A stretch of 64,000 nucleotides of DNA from Nocardia altamirensis NBRC 108246 (GTDB lineage: Bacteria > Actinomycetota > Actinomycetes > Mycobacteriales > Mycobacteriaceae), in contig NZ_BDAY01000009.1 of NCBI RefSeq assembly GCF_001612685.1, forward strand, positions 186,001 to 250,000, in the 5' to 3' direction. A model generated the notes under the pieces. The model was not told the DNA's origin and searched no databases. It worked only from the letters and a program-made list of their open reading frames with translations. The position numbers and the translations under genes were made by a program. Below are positions 18,492-27,312 of the stretch, one piece after another. Position 1 is the stretch's first letter. The number at the start of each line of letters is the position of its first letter.

Positions 18492-19853
18492 CTACCCGGC
18501 CTTGGCGACCAGCGCAGCCTGCGCCTTGGCCACCTCGGCGCCGACGGTGTCCTCGTCGACGGTGCACAACCTGCCGTCCCGAACGACCGTGCGCCCGTTC
18601 ACGATCAGCGCAGCCAGGGGTGGCGCCGATCCGAGCACCAGCGCGGTCACCGGATCGTCGATGCCTGCGTGTGCGGGCGTGTCGAGCCGCCACAGCGCGA
18701 GGTCGGCGAGCTTGCCCGGCTCGATCGAGCCGATCTCGGCGTCCCGGCCGAGCACGCGGGCGCCGCCGATCGTGGCAAGCGCCAAGGACGTGCGCACCGT
18801 CATCGCCCGAGGCCCACCCCGATTGCGGGCATAGAACAGGGCGTTGCGCGGTTCCTCGATCATCGAGGACGACTCGTTGCTTGCCGCGCCGTCCACGCCG
18901 AGACCGACCGGCACGCCGGCGCGCACCAGGTCGGCGGCGCGGGCGACACCCGCACCGATGCGCGCGTTCGAGGTGGGGCAATGCGCCACCCCGGTACCGG
19001 TTTTCGCCATCGTATCGATCGCGGTGTCGTCCAGATGGATGGCGTGCGCCCACCAGACGTCGGGTCCGACCCAGCCGAGCTGCTCCATGTACTGCGCAGG
19101 CGTACAACCGAAAGTCTGTGCACAGTAGTCCTGTTCGTCGATCGTCTCGGCGACGTGGGTGTGCAGCCGCACCCCGGACTCGCGGGCGAGCACCGCGGAT
19201 TCGCGCAGCAGCTCCGGCGTCACCGAGAACGGCGAGCACGGGGCGAGTGCGATCCGCAGCATCGAGTCGAACGACGAATCATGATGACGGGCAATCGCTT
19301 CCGCACTGTCGACCAGGATGGCGTCCAGTGTCTGCACCACCTGATCGGGCGGCAGCCCGCCCGCGCTCGTGCCGAGATCCATCGAGCCGCGACACGGATG
19401 GAAGCGCAGGCCGACGTCGGCGGCCGCCGCGATCTCGGCGCCGAGCAGATCACCGCCCTCGTGCGGGAACACGTAGTGATGGTCGGTCGAGGTAGTGCAG
19501 CCGGTGCGGGCCAGCGCGGCAAGCCCGCCGGTCGCCGCGACCCGCACCGCCTCCTCGTCGATGCCTGCCCAGATGGGATAGAGCGTGGTGAGCCACTCGA
19601 ACAGGGTGTTGTCCGCGGCGAGGCCGCGGGTGATCCACTGGTAGAGATGGTGGTGGGTGTTCACCAGCCCCGGCGTCAGCAGGCAGCCGCGGCCGTCGAT
19701 CCGCTGCACCTGCCCATCGACGGCGGGTGCGGCACCGGCGCCGACCACGTCGATCCGGTTGCCGCGCAGCACCACATGGCCGCGGCGGTACTCGGTGCCG
19801 AGCGCGTCGACGGTCGCGACCGCGCAGTCCTCGATGACGATTACGGTATCCAT
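18492..19853 (-). CDS. 8-oxoguanine deaminase (amidohydrolase superfamily)
   Basis: A 453-residue enzyme. Metal ligands are visible in TPGLVNTHHHLYQW near residue 65, HTHVAETIDEQDYC near 235, and GLGVDGAASNESSSM near 315. The early ligands and the SMIEE segment match the 8-oxoguanine deaminase / hydroxyatrazine hydrolase group. Deaminating 8-oxoguanine yields urate, so it feeds uricase, whose gene overlaps its start by 13 bases. It is the last gene of the uraD-uraH-uricase operon. Guanine or another aminated purine is possible, but neighbours favour 8-oxoguanine. Confidence 0.85.
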   Translation of the reverse strand: MDTVIVIEDCAVATVDALGTEYRRGHVVLRGNRIDVVGAGAAPAVDGQVQRIDGRGCLLTPGLVNTHHHLYQWITRGLAADNTLFEWLTTLYPIWAGIDEEAVRVAATGGLAALARTGCTTSTDHHYVFPHEGGDLLGAEIAAAADVGLRFHPCRGSMDLGTSAGGLPPDQVVQTLDAILVDSAEAIARHHDSSFDSMLRIALAPCSPFSVTPELLRESAVLARESGVRLHTHVAETIDEQDYCAQTFGCTPAQYMEQLGWVGPDVWWAHAIHLDDTAIDTMAKTGTGVAHCPTSNARIGAGVARAADLVRAGVPVGLGVDGAASNESSSMIEEPRNALFYARNRGGPRAMTVRTSLALATIGGARVLGRDAEIGSIEPGKLADLALWRLDTPAHAGIDDPVTALVLGSAPPLAALIVNGRTVVRDGRLCTVDEDTVGAEVAKAQAALVAKAG

Positions 19854-20746
19854 GCCAAACCTGCCTCCGGTGCGTCGGCCCGTTGCACGGTGGCGTGGAT
19901 CAGTCCGTACGGGCGGTCGGCGGCGTGGTACACCTCGCCGTTGTTCTCGATGCCGAACCGGGCCAGGTCGTAGTCGAAGTGGTGCTTGTTCGGCGCGGCG
20001 AGCCGCACCTCCGCGAGCACCGGGTACGCCTCGAGCGCGGCCTTGCCCATCTCGAACAGTGTCTGCTGCAACGCCTTCGAATGCCGCGTCGCGAACGTCT
20101 CGACCAGCGTGGCCCTGATCCCCGCGTACACGTCGTCCCACGCGATGCCGGTGCTTGCCGCGAACCGCCATTGGACGGCAAGGGAAGTGGCCAGCATCCG
20201 GTCGTGTGTCGGTGCCAGCACGGTGAATTCGTCGCGGAGGAAGTCGGCGAACTCCGAACCGGTCGACTTCAGGATGGTCAGTTCCTTCACCCCGCCGATC
20301 ACCCAGGCTTGCCGGTCGGCGCCGTTGCCTGCCACGGTGACCGCCGCGGTGCGCACCTCGGGACCCTGCCGCACCCAAGTGTGGTCGTGCGGTCGCCCGT
20401 CGACCGGCACCCGCTGCCAGGCATAGTCGTCGATCTCGATCCGCGCGCTGGTCACCGGCTCGATCTCGTCGACGAAATGCCCGGCCAACGCGAGTCCGTA
20501 GTCCTCGATGGTCTGTAGCCCAGGCTGTTTCGCGTACGCGTACGCGGTCTGCTTCTGCGTGTCGGTGGGGAGCACCTTGCGCTGGTCACCGGCGGTATAC
20601 GCGTCGGCGAAATCGCCGCGCAGCACGGTGGAGACGTTCACGTCGCGGATCTCGTGGCGCGCGGTCTCCCGCCAGATCCGCACGATCCGGTTCTCGGCCT
20701 TGCCATAGCTGTTGTCGGACAGCACGATCGGCCCGGTCAGTTCCAT
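19841..20746 (-). CDS. Urate oxidase (uricase)
   Basis: A 301-residue protein from the ATG at 20746 (MELTGPIVLSDNSYGKAENR). It has the duplicated tunnelling fold. The catalytic Lys is in YGKAENRIVR and the Thr in VLPTDTQKQTAYAYAK. KELTILKSTGSEF and APNKHHFDYDLARFGIENN are typical second-half signatures. It is cofactor-free and oxidises urate to 5-hydroxyisourate. HIU hydrolase and OHCU decarboxylase lie just upstream in the same operon. Confidence 0.96.
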   Translation of the reverse strand: MELTGPIVLSDNSYGKAENRIVRIWRETARHEIRDVNVSTVLRGDFADAYTAGDQRKVLPTDTQKQTAYAYAKQPGLQTIEDYGLALAGHFVDEIEPVTSARIEIDDYAWQRVPVDGRPHDHTWVRQGPEVRTAAVTVAGNGADRQAWVIGGVKELTILKSTGSEFADFLRDEFTVLAPTHDRMLATSLAVQWRFAASTGIAWDDVYAGIRATLVETFATRHSKALQQTLFEMGKAALEAYPVLAEVRLAAPNKHHFDYDLARFGIENNGEVYHAADRPYGLIHATVQRADAPEAGLAWIP

Positions 20747-20753
20747 CCTCGCG

Positions 20754-21071
20754 TCAGCTCCCTCGATAGGTGGAAAAGGCAAACGGTGACAGCAGCAGTG
20801 GAACGTGACAGTGCCGCTCCTCGGCGACGGTGAACGCCACCGAGACTTCGGGATAGAACGTGTCGACCTGCTCGGCGGCGAAGTAGGCGCCGGTGGCGAA
20901 CACCAGCCGGTAGGTACCCGGCACGAGCACACCGCCCAACGCGCCGATCCGTCCGTCCGCGTCGGTGGTTCCCGAATCCAGCTGCGCGGCCTCGTGATAC
21001 AGCGTGACCACGATCCCCGCCGCAGGCGCACCGCGCACGGCGTCGAGCACGTGCGTGCTCAGCGTGCTCAT
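20754..21071 (-). CDS. uraH: 5-hydroxyisourate hydrolase (transthyretin-like)
   Basis: A 105-residue protein with all family marks: LSTHVLDAVRGAPAAG at the N-terminus (catalytic His), the internal Arg in TYRLVF, HCHVPLLLSPFAFSTYRGS at the end, including the terminal YRGS. It hydrolyses 5-hydroxyisourate to OHCU. Its start overlaps the OHCU decarboxylase stop by four bases, and uricase begins 7 bases after its stop. Confidence 0.96.
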   Translation of the reverse strand: MSTLSTHVLDAVRGAPAAGIVVTLYHEAAQLDSGTTDADGRIGALGGVLVPGTYRLVFATGAYFAAEQVDTFYPEVSVAFTVAEERHCHVPLLLSPFAFSTYRGS

Positions 21072-21562
21072 CGCAGGTCTCGCAGCATCCCGCGCAACCG
21101 GATGCGATTGATCTTCGCCAACTCTGTTCGCATGACCCGCCTTTCGGTGTCCGTATCGTTGTGCAGCCTGGCTTCGAGGATCGCGAGCAGCTCGTCGCCC
21201 GATCGGCCGCTCGCACAGACCAGATAGATATGGCCGAAGCGCCCCTCGTAGGCTCGGTTGCCGTCAGCGAGCGCCGCGCGCACGGCATCCTGCACGCCGG
21301 CCTGCTCCCCCGCCGAGACCGCCGACGCAGGGCGCTCGCCGATGCGCGGATGTCCGGCCAGCGCCAGAGCGATCTCGGACTCGGGCAGCTCCGCAAGCAC
21401 GGCATCGGCGGCATCGAGGAGCGCCTCGACGCTCGCATACGGCCTGCCCTCGATCAGCGCCCGCGCCAAGGCGGGTGCAGAGCAACACGCGAGCAATGCC
21501 GTGGTTGCCGCGCTGTCCGGCAACGTGTCGAACCGAGCGACGCCCGCCTCGTCGTCTGTCAT
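21068..21562 (-). CDS. uraD: OHCU decarboxylase
   Basis: A 164-residue helical protein from the ATG at 21562. The catalytic His and Glu lie in LALAGHPRIGERP; FGHIYLVCASGRSGDELLAIL is the other conserved block. It turns OHCU into (S)-allantoin. It is the first gene of a four-gene operon with HIU hydrolase, uricase and 8-oxoguanine deaminase. Longer open reading extends upstream but lacks family likeness and runs into the divergent gene. Confidence 0.92.
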   Translation of the reverse strand: MTDDEAGVARFDTLPDSAATTALLACCSAPALARALIEGRPYASVEALLDAADAVLAELPESEIALALAGHPRIGERPASAVSAGEQAGVQDAVRAALADGNRAYEGRFGHIYLVCASGRSGDELLAILEARLHNDTDTERRVMRTELAKINRIRLRGMLRDLR

Positions 21563-21645
21563 CGGAACAGCATCGAATACGACCAGGCCGCCCGCCACCC
21601 GAACGGGTGAGATCACGCCTGGCGTGTCGCCGCAAGGAATACGCT

Positions 21646-21663
21646 CGCGCGGTTTTCCGCGCG
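21646..21663. promoter_or_regulatory. Inverted repeat in the divergent uraD / mocA-like promoter region
   Basis: CGCGCGG-TTTT-CCGCGCG, a perfect 7-bp-arm palindrome, lies centrally in the 150-base gap between the two divergent purine operons. It could be a shared operator or a leader hairpin. Function is inferred from position only. Confidence 0.35.
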
Positions 21664-21712
21664 CGGATTCTCCGTAACCCACGGGCAACGGATCCGGACT
21701 ACCGTCGTAGCC

Positions 21713-22312
21713 ATGGCTGTACCCGATCGCCCGGCCGCCGCACCCGCATGCACGGGCATCGTGCTCGCCGCGGGCGCCGGAAAGCGCTACGGGCGGCCGA
21801 AAGCCCTGGCCGAGGGTGGCGCCTGGCTGCGCGGCGCGGTGGCAGCGCTGCGCGACGGCGGCTGCGATCCGGTGATCGTCGTGCTCGGCGCGACCGGCCC
21901 CGATCCGGAGTTGCTCGACCTGCCCGCAGGCGTCATGCCCGTGTGGGCCGCGGACTGGGCGACCGGCATGGGCGCGTCGGTCCGCGCAGGCCTGATCGCC
22001 GCCGCACGGACCCCGGCCCGCTACGCCGCGATCATGCCGGTCGACACCCCCGATGTCGGCGCCGATGTGGTCGCCAGAGTCACCGCCGCAGCGTTCGACG
22101 CACCGAGCGGCCTGGCGCGTGCTGTGTTTCACAACACACCGGGACACCCCGTTGTGCTCGCACACAAGCACTGGACCTCGGTATGTCAGGAGGCCGTAGG
22201 AGATTCGGGCGCTCGTTACTATTTGTCACGAAGGGACGATATGGTGTGCGTCACGTGCGACGATTTGGCGACGGGCGTCGATCGTGACTACCCGGCCTCG
22301 TCCGCACGGTGA
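21713..22312 (+). CDS. MocA-like NTP transferase (molybdenum cofactor cytidylyltransferase type)
   Basis: A 199-residue protein. GIVLAAGAGKRYGRPKAL at residues 14-31 is the nucleotide-binding loop of the MobA/MocA/GlmU fold, and MPVDTPDVGADVV near residue 115 carries the metal-binding Asp. MocA loads CTP on molybdopterin for xanthine-dehydrogenase-type enzymes. It is followed by xdhC and divergent from the urate operon, which supports a role in maturing the local xanthine dehydrogenase. Confidence 0.8.
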   Translation: MAVPDRPAAAPACTGIVLAAGAGKRYGRPKALAEGGAWLRGAVAALRDGGCDPVIVVLGATGPDPELLDLPAGVMPVWAADWATGMGASVRAGLIAAARTPARYAAIMPVDTPDVGADVVARVTAAAFDAPSGLARAVFHNTPGHPVVLAHKHWTSVCQEAVGDSGARYYLSRRDDMVCVTCDDLATGVDRDYPASSAR

Positions 22313-22325
22313 TCGGAGCGAGCTG

Positions 22326-23357
22326 ATGCGGGACATCGTCGATGACCTACTGCGAGTGTGGCATTCGGGCCGAACCGGCGGGCTCGCCACCATCGTGCGC
22401 ACGATGGGTGCTGCGCCGTTGCCGGTCGGCTCAGCGATGCTGGTCGACCCCGACGGCGGCGTCTACGGTGCGGTCACCGATGGCGGGCTGGAGGAGATCG
22501 CCTACGAATCCGTCCTGCAGGCCGCGCGCACGGGTCGGCGCGCGATGCACCGCTACGGTGTGGCTACCGGCGCGGAGGGCGCGGTGGACCGGGACGGCAT
22601 GATGGACGTGTTCACCGAACCGTTCTCGCGCAGAGACTTTCCCGAGTTCCCGATCATCGCCGCCGAGATCGCGGCGCACCGGCGGATCACCCTGTTCACC
22701 GTCGTGTGGAATTCGGACGCGGACCTCATCGGCCAACATCTGGTCACCGACAAGCCGCACGCCACCGAGCTGCTCGCGCTGCCGGATTCGGATGTCTTCG
22801 TCTCCTCGTTCGCGCCGCCGCCGCGCCTGATCATCTTCGGCGCCAACTCTTTTGCCGCGGCCCTGACGGTGCAGGCCGCCCTGCTCGGCTATCGCGTCAC
22901 CATCTGCGATTCCCGGCACACCTTCGCGCAGCCGGAGAAGTTCCCCGGCGCGGAGGTGGTCGTCGACTGGCCGCACCGCTACCTGAACACCCTGTCGTCG
23001 GCGGGCGAAATCGACGGCAGCACAGCCATAGTCGTCACCTCACACGACCCGAAGTTCGAGATCCCGCTGCTCACCGTCGCGCTTCGACTACCCGAGCTCG
23101 GGTACCTCGGTGCGATGGGCTCGCGCACCGTGCACACCCAGCGCATGGAAGACCTACGGGCGGGCGGCTTCAACGAAGCAACGCTCGCCCGCCTGTATTC
23201 CCCGGCAGGCTTGGATCTTGGCGCGCGCACCGCCGCCGAGCTCGCCATCGCGATCGCCGCGGAAATGATTGCCGCCAGGACCTTGCAGTCCGGGCGGCAC
23301 GCACTACACACGAACCCATCGGCACCGCTGAAAAAAGCGGTAGGACTAGGGATTTAG
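22326..23357 (+). CDS. XdhC family molybdenum cofactor insertion protein
   Basis: A 343-residue protein with both XdhC domains: N-terminal LATIVRTMGAAPLPVGSAML and GAVTDGGLEEIAYES, then a Rossmann half with LIIFGANSFAAALTVQAALLGYRV and LPELGYLGAMGSRTVHTQRM. XdhC binds sulfurated Moco and delivers it to xanthine dehydrogenase. The ATG at 22326 has GGAG 7 bases before it and is preferred over an upstream GTG that lies inside the mocA-like gene. It ends in a four-base convergent overlap with the ABC substrate-binding protein gene. Confidence 0.9.
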   Translation: MRDIVDDLLRVWHSGRTGGLATIVRTMGAAPLPVGSAMLVDPDGGVYGAVTDGGLEEIAYESVLQAARTGRRAMHRYGVATGAEGAVDRDGMMDVFTEPFSRRDFPEFPIIAAEIAAHRRITLFTVVWNSDADLIGQHLVTDKPHATELLALPDSDVFVSSFAPPPRLIIFGANSFAAALTVQAALLGYRVTICDSRHTFAQPEKFPGAEVVVDWPHRYLNTLSSAGEIDGSTAIVVTSHDPKFEIPLLTVALRLPELGYLGAMGSRTVHTQRMEDLRAGGFNEATLARLYSPAGLDLGARTAAELAIAIAAEMIAARTLQSGRHALHTNPSAPLKKAVGLGI

Positions 23358-24448
23358 GCCTTCAGTCCCGGGTTCTCCGCATACACCTCACGCAGCACCG
23401 ACAGATCGAACAGCTCGTCGGCCTTGATCTGGAGGTCGGCCGAGCGCAGCGCGGCGATGTTCTGCTCGATCAGCTTGTCGGTCATGCTCAGCAGCCCGTT
23501 GGCGGCCGTGTCCGCCGAGACCACCAGATCGTTCTGCGCCGTAGCCTCTTTCGTCTGCTCGTCGAGGTCGAGCTTCTGATCCTTGCCGTACACCTCGACC
23601 GCGAGCCGCGCGGACTCGGCCGGATTGGCCACCGCGTCCTTCCAGCCCTTGATCTCGGCGATCAGGAACGCCTTGAGCTTGTCGCGCTCCTTGTCGATGG
23701 TGGCCTGTTTGACGGTGAGCGTCTCGGCGACCAGCGGCAGGTTGTAGTCGGCGAACAGGAAGTGCGTGTTGGCGAAACCCTTGGCCGTCAACGTGATCGG
23801 CTCGTTCGTCACGTAACTGACCCAGCCGTCGACCTCGCCGTTGGCCAGCGGCGTCGGGTCGAACTGCGCGGGCACGATGGTGACATCGCCCGGCTTCATG
23901 CCGTTGGCCGAGAGCAGGGCGTTGAAGATCAGCTGGTTGGTGTCCTGCACACCGATCTTCCTGCCCTTCATGTCCGCGGGCGTCTTGATCGGCTTGGCGG
24001 CGGAGCTGACGATCGCGAAGGGGTTCTTCTGATAGGTGGTGGCGACGATCTTCGCGGGCAGGCCCTCCAGCACCGCCTTGGCGGTGGTCTGCGGGGCGGA
24101 CAGGCCGAGCCAGATCTTGCCGGTGTCCAGGCCCGCCTCCACCGAGGTGCTGGCCGCACCGCCGGCGATCAGGTTGACCGAGCCGAAGCCCGCTTCCTTG
24201 AAGTAGCCCTTGCTGTCCGCGAAGTACTCACCGGCGAACTCGATGTTCTTCAGCCAGGACAGCTGAATCGCCACGCTGCCGTACTTGGAACCGTCAGGGG
24301 TTGAGCCGCCCGACGAGTCGTCGGCGGCGCCGCCGCACGCGGCGAGCAGGCCTGCGCCACCGAGGGCGGCGCTGGTCAGCGCGGAGTAGCGAAGAAGAGA
24401 CCGTCGGTTGAGTGTCGGCCCGAACGAGGAGCGTGGCACGGGTGTCAT
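23354..24448 (-). CDS. ABC transporter substrate-binding lipoprotein (NMT1/THI5-like)
   Basis: A 364-residue protein. The N-terminus has a twin-arginine-like segment NRRSLLRYSALTSA and a lipobox LLAAC, so it is a membrane-anchored lipoprotein. The mature domain starts with AIQLSWLKNIEFAGEYFADS, the hallmark of SsuA/TauA/THI5-like binding proteins. It captures a small solute for the two permeases and ATPase encoded upstream. The family binds sulfonates, nitrate or pyrimidines; beside the purine genes a purine, allantoin or ureide ligand is a reasonable guess. Confidence 0.85.
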   Translation of the reverse strand: MTPVPRSSFGPTLNRRSLLRYSALTSAALGGAGLLAACGGAADDSSGGSTPDGSKYGSVAIQLSWLKNIEFAGEYFADSKGYFKEAGFGSVNLIAGGAASTSVEAGLDTGKIWLGLSAPQTTAKAVLEGLPAKIVATTYQKNPFAIVSSAAKPIKTPADMKGRKIGVQDTNQLIFNALLSANGMKPGDVTIVPAQFDPTPLANGEVDGWVSYVTNEPITLTAKGFANTHFLFADYNLPLVAETLTVKQATIDKERDKLKAFLIAEIKGWKDAVANPAESARLAVEVYGKDQKLDLDEQTKEATAQNDLVVSADTAANGLLSMTDKLIEQNIAALRSADLQIKADELFDLSVLREVYAENPGLKA

Positions 24449-24539
24449 GCGGTGAATCTAGGTCGATTGCGTTTCATTTTCTTTACTTTGACGTTCCGGG
24501 CGGTGATTTGCGTAGTTTTCCCGTCGGCCGCCGCTCGGT

Positions 24540-25337
24540 TCACGACCGACCCGCCTCGGCGCCGAAGCGGGCGAGCACCAGGTTCTCGATCACCCCGACG
24601 ACCGCGTAGAGCAGCACCGACACGATCGTGACGAGCACGATCGACGCCCACAGCTGGTTGTACTGGAACGTCGGAATGGCCCGGATCAGGCTGGCGCCCA
24701 ACCCGGTTCCGCTGCCGAGCCACTCACCGAGCAGTGCGCCGATCAGCGCGCCAGGCACCGAGATCCTGGCCGCCGCGAACACCGAGGGCAGCGCGGCGGG
24801 CACCGCGACCATCCGCAGCCCGGTCCAGCGCGAGCCGCCGTAGGCGGCCACCAGCTCCAGCGCCTGCCGCGGCGCGTTGCGCAACCCCGTCATGATCATC
24901 ACCAGCGCCGGGAAGAACACCACGATCGCGGCGAGCACCGTCACCCCGCCGAGCCCGCGGCCGAACACCAGCACGATGATCGGGGCCAACACGACCAGCG
25001 GCACCGAACGCAGCAGCATCGCCACCGGAAGGAAGGTCTGCTCCACCGCCGCGAACGAGACGAACAGCGCGGCGACCACGATCGCGGCGCCCATGCCGAG
25101 GCCGAACCCGATGGCCGCGTCCCGCAACGTGATCTGGAGATCGTCGAAGATCAGATCCCGGGCCTTCGGCGCCCCCGGCGAGGTGACCAGATACCGCCAG
25201 ATATCGCCGGGCGCCTTGCCGACCCGGGGGCCGACCTGCGGGAACGCCTTCAGGAAGACGTACCAGATCGCCAGCATCAGCAGCAGCGAGGTGAACAGCG
25301 GAAACAGGAACCGCCCGATCCGCACCACGACCTTCAT
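24540..25337 (-). CDS. ABC transporter permease (SsuC/TauC-like), second
   Basis: A 265-residue membrane protein with about six transmembrane helices. The EAA-type cytoplasmic loop GLRNAPRQALELVAAYGGSRW couples to the ATPase. It follows a second permease of the same family (25384-26130), and the two probably form a heterodimeric channel. Order in the operon: ATPase, permease, permease, binding protein. Confidence 0.88.
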   Translation of the reverse strand: MKVVVRIGRFLFPLFTSLLLMLAIWYVFLKAFPQVGPRVGKAPGDIWRYLVTSPGAPKARDLIFDDLQITLRDAAIGFGLGMGAAIVVAALFVSFAAVEQTFLPVAMLLRSVPLVVLAPIIVLVFGRGLGGVTVLAAIVVFFPALVMIMTGLRNAPRQALELVAAYGGSRWTGLRMVAVPAALPSVFAAARISVPGALIGALLGEWLGSGTGLGASLIRAIPTFQYNQLWASIVLVTIVSVLLYAVVGVIENLVLARFGAEAGRS

Positions 25338-25383
25338 CGTCCCACCTCCGAATATGCCTGTGCGTCACACAGTTTCGCGGATG

Positions 25384-26130
25384 TCATCGCGCCTCCTGAG
25401 TGGTCCACGGCGCGACGAGGCGAGCACCGAGCGCAACGACCGCATAGCCGAGCCCCGCCAGCGCGGCCGCCGCCAACGCCATGCCCCAGGTGCGCGGCAC
25501 GTTGTACGCGGTCTGCGCAGCGGTCAGCGCGACGCCGATGCCGCTGTCCACGCCGCCGAGATATTCACCGATGATCGCGCCGAGCACCGCGGAGGGTGCC
25601 GCAATCTTCAAGGCCGCGAACGTATTCGGCAGCGCCGAGATCAACTGCACCCGGTACAGCTGCTGCCAGCGCCCGCCGCCGTAGGCGCGGACCAGATCGA
25701 GGCTGGTCCGATCGGCCGAACGCAAGCCGGTCACGGTGCCGACCATGGTGGTGAAGAAGCAATACATCGCTGCCAGGAACACCGTCGGGGTGCGGCCGCC
25801 GAACACCACCAGGATGATCGGGCCGAGCGCGAGCAGCGGCGTGCAATAGCTCAGGATCGCCAGCTGGGTGGCCAGCGATTCGATCTGCGGGACAAGCATG
25901 ATCAGGATCGCCAACGCGATGGCCAATCCGTTGCCCCAGACGAAACCTTGCAGTGCACCGAGCGCGGTGATCCGGAAGTTGGGTCCGTAGAGGCCCCACC
26001 CGTCGGTGTACATGGTGTGCAGCACCGTCCACGGGGTCGGCACCGTGCCACCCGCGACGCCGAGCGCGGCGAGCAGCCACCACACCCCGATCAGCCCGAC
26101 GACACCGAGAAATCCGCCGATCCGCTTCAT
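25384..26130 (-). CDS. ABC transporter permease (SsuC/TauC-like), first
   Basis: A 248-residue protein from the ATG at 26130 (MKRIGGFLGVVGLIGVWWLL). It has about six transmembrane helices and the coupling loop GLRSADRTSLDLVRAYGGGRW. It is homologous to the next permease but clearly different in sequence, so it is not a recent duplicate. The frame is open further upstream into the short gap after the ATPase gene; the hydrophobic start favours 26130. Confidence 0.88.
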   Translation of the reverse strand: MKRIGGFLGVVGLIGVWWLLAALGVAGGTVPTPWTVLHTMYTDGWGLYGPNFRITALGALQGFVWGNGLAIALAILIMLVPQIESLATQLAILSYCTPLLALGPIILVVFGGRTPTVFLAAMYCFFTTMVGTVTGLRSADRTSLDLVRAYGGGRWQQLYRVQLISALPNTFAALKIAAPSAVLGAIIGEYLGGVDSGIGVALTAAQTAYNVPRTWGMALAAAALAGLGYAVVALGARLVAPWTTQEAR

Positions 26131-26257
26131 GCTCGACCTCCCCGACCGCGTTTGGCGCAGTACGCGAACGAGGGCACCGGCTGTCCGTACCTGCGCACCC
26201 GATGCCAGCCGGGTCGAGCCTGCCACCAGCAGCGCGCGCGGCGCCCGCCTTCGACGT

Positions 26258-27091
26258 TCACGCCTTCTCCTTGCCTGCCGCGACTTCGCCGCCCAATGCG
26301 CCGCCGGTGCCGGACTTTCCGAACAGCAGTTCCGACAGGTAGTCGTGCAGCTGGTGGAATTCCGGCGTGCGCATCATCTCCGGCAAGCGCGGGCGCGGCA
26401 GATCGATCTTCACCAGCTCCAGCACCCGGCCTGGCCGCGGGCTCATCACCGCGACGACATCGGAGAGGAACACCGCCTCGGCGATGCCGTGGGTGACCAT
26501 CAGGGTGGTCGCAGGCTTCTCCGTCCAGATCCGCAACAGCTCCAGGTTGAGCCGCTGCCTGGTCATGTCGTCCAGCGCGCCGAACGGCTCGTCGAGCAGC
26601 AGCACGGTCGGCTTCACCACCAGCGCCCGTGCGATCGAAACACGCTGACGCATACCGCCGGACAGCTGCGCGGGCTTGGCCTTCTCGAAGCCGTCCAGCC
26701 CGACCAGCTGGATCAGGTCCGCGATCAGCGCCGGATCCGCGGGGAGCCCGGCCACCTGCAGCGGCAACTTGATGTTCGACTCCACCGAGCGCCACGGCAG
26801 CAACGCGGAATCCTGGAACGCGATGCCGAGCTCGTGGCGGCCGCGCAGTTCGGCCGGGGTCTGGCCATCGATCAACGCCTTGCCCGCGGTCGGCGTCTCC
26901 AAGCCTGCCAGGATGCGCAGCACCGTCGACTTGCCGCAGCCGGACGGGCCGAGCAGCGAAAGAAACGCACCCTGTTCGGTGTGCAGATCCACCGCGTCCA
27001 GCGCGTGCACCGTCTTCCGGCCGACTCGGAACGACTTGGTCAGCCCGCTGATGTGGATACCGGTCCCCCCGGTGCTGCTCTCCGTAGTCAT
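26258..27091 (-). CDS. ABC transporter ATP-binding protein (SsuB/TauB-like)
   Basis: A 277-residue ATPase. Walker A is GPSGCGKST near residue 53, the signature is [15 protein letters not shown], Walker B is [12 protein letters not shown], and the H-loop is [11 protein letters not shown]. It is the first gene of the importer operon. The upstream gap toward pnuC contains a 12-bp perfect palindrome. Confidence 0.93.
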   Translation of the reverse strand: MTTESSTGGTGIHISGLTKSFRVGRKTVHALDAVDLHTEQGAFLSLLGPSGCGKSTVLRILAGLETPTAGKALIDGQTPAELRGRHELGIAFQDSALLPWRSVESNIKLPLQVAGLPADPALIADLIQLVGLDGFEKAKPAQLSGGMRQRVSIARALVVKPTVLLLDEPFGALDDMTRQRLNLELLRIWTEKPATTLMVTHGIAEAVFLSDVVAVMSPRPGRVLELVKIDLPRPRLPEMMRTPEFHQLHDYLSELLFGKSGTGGALGGEVAAGKEKA

Positions 27092-27203
27092 GCGGCCACC
27101 TCGGCCGCGGCCCCCGCTGTCACGATATTTCGCTCGGTGCGATCCCTCATGACGGTCACCCTAGAAGGGGACCGTTGCACAGATATTGCGAATCGCGCTG
27201 CCA

Positions 27204-27215
27204 GATTGCGCAATC
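27204..27215. promoter_or_regulatory. 12-bp palindrome between the ABC importer and pnuC
   Basis: GATTGCGCAATC is a perfect palindrome, with a related half, ATTGCGAATC, at 27185-27194. The divergent gap is about 220 bases. It is a candidate operator for either gene; the regulator is unknown. Confidence 0.35.
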
Positions 27216-27312
27216 GTTACGCACCTGGGCCGTTCCGGCCGGATTTTCGAATCCGTGCGAGCCGAAATCCCGAGTGTGGATGAGATGAGTGTGCGCGCGG
27301 GTTGCACCACAG

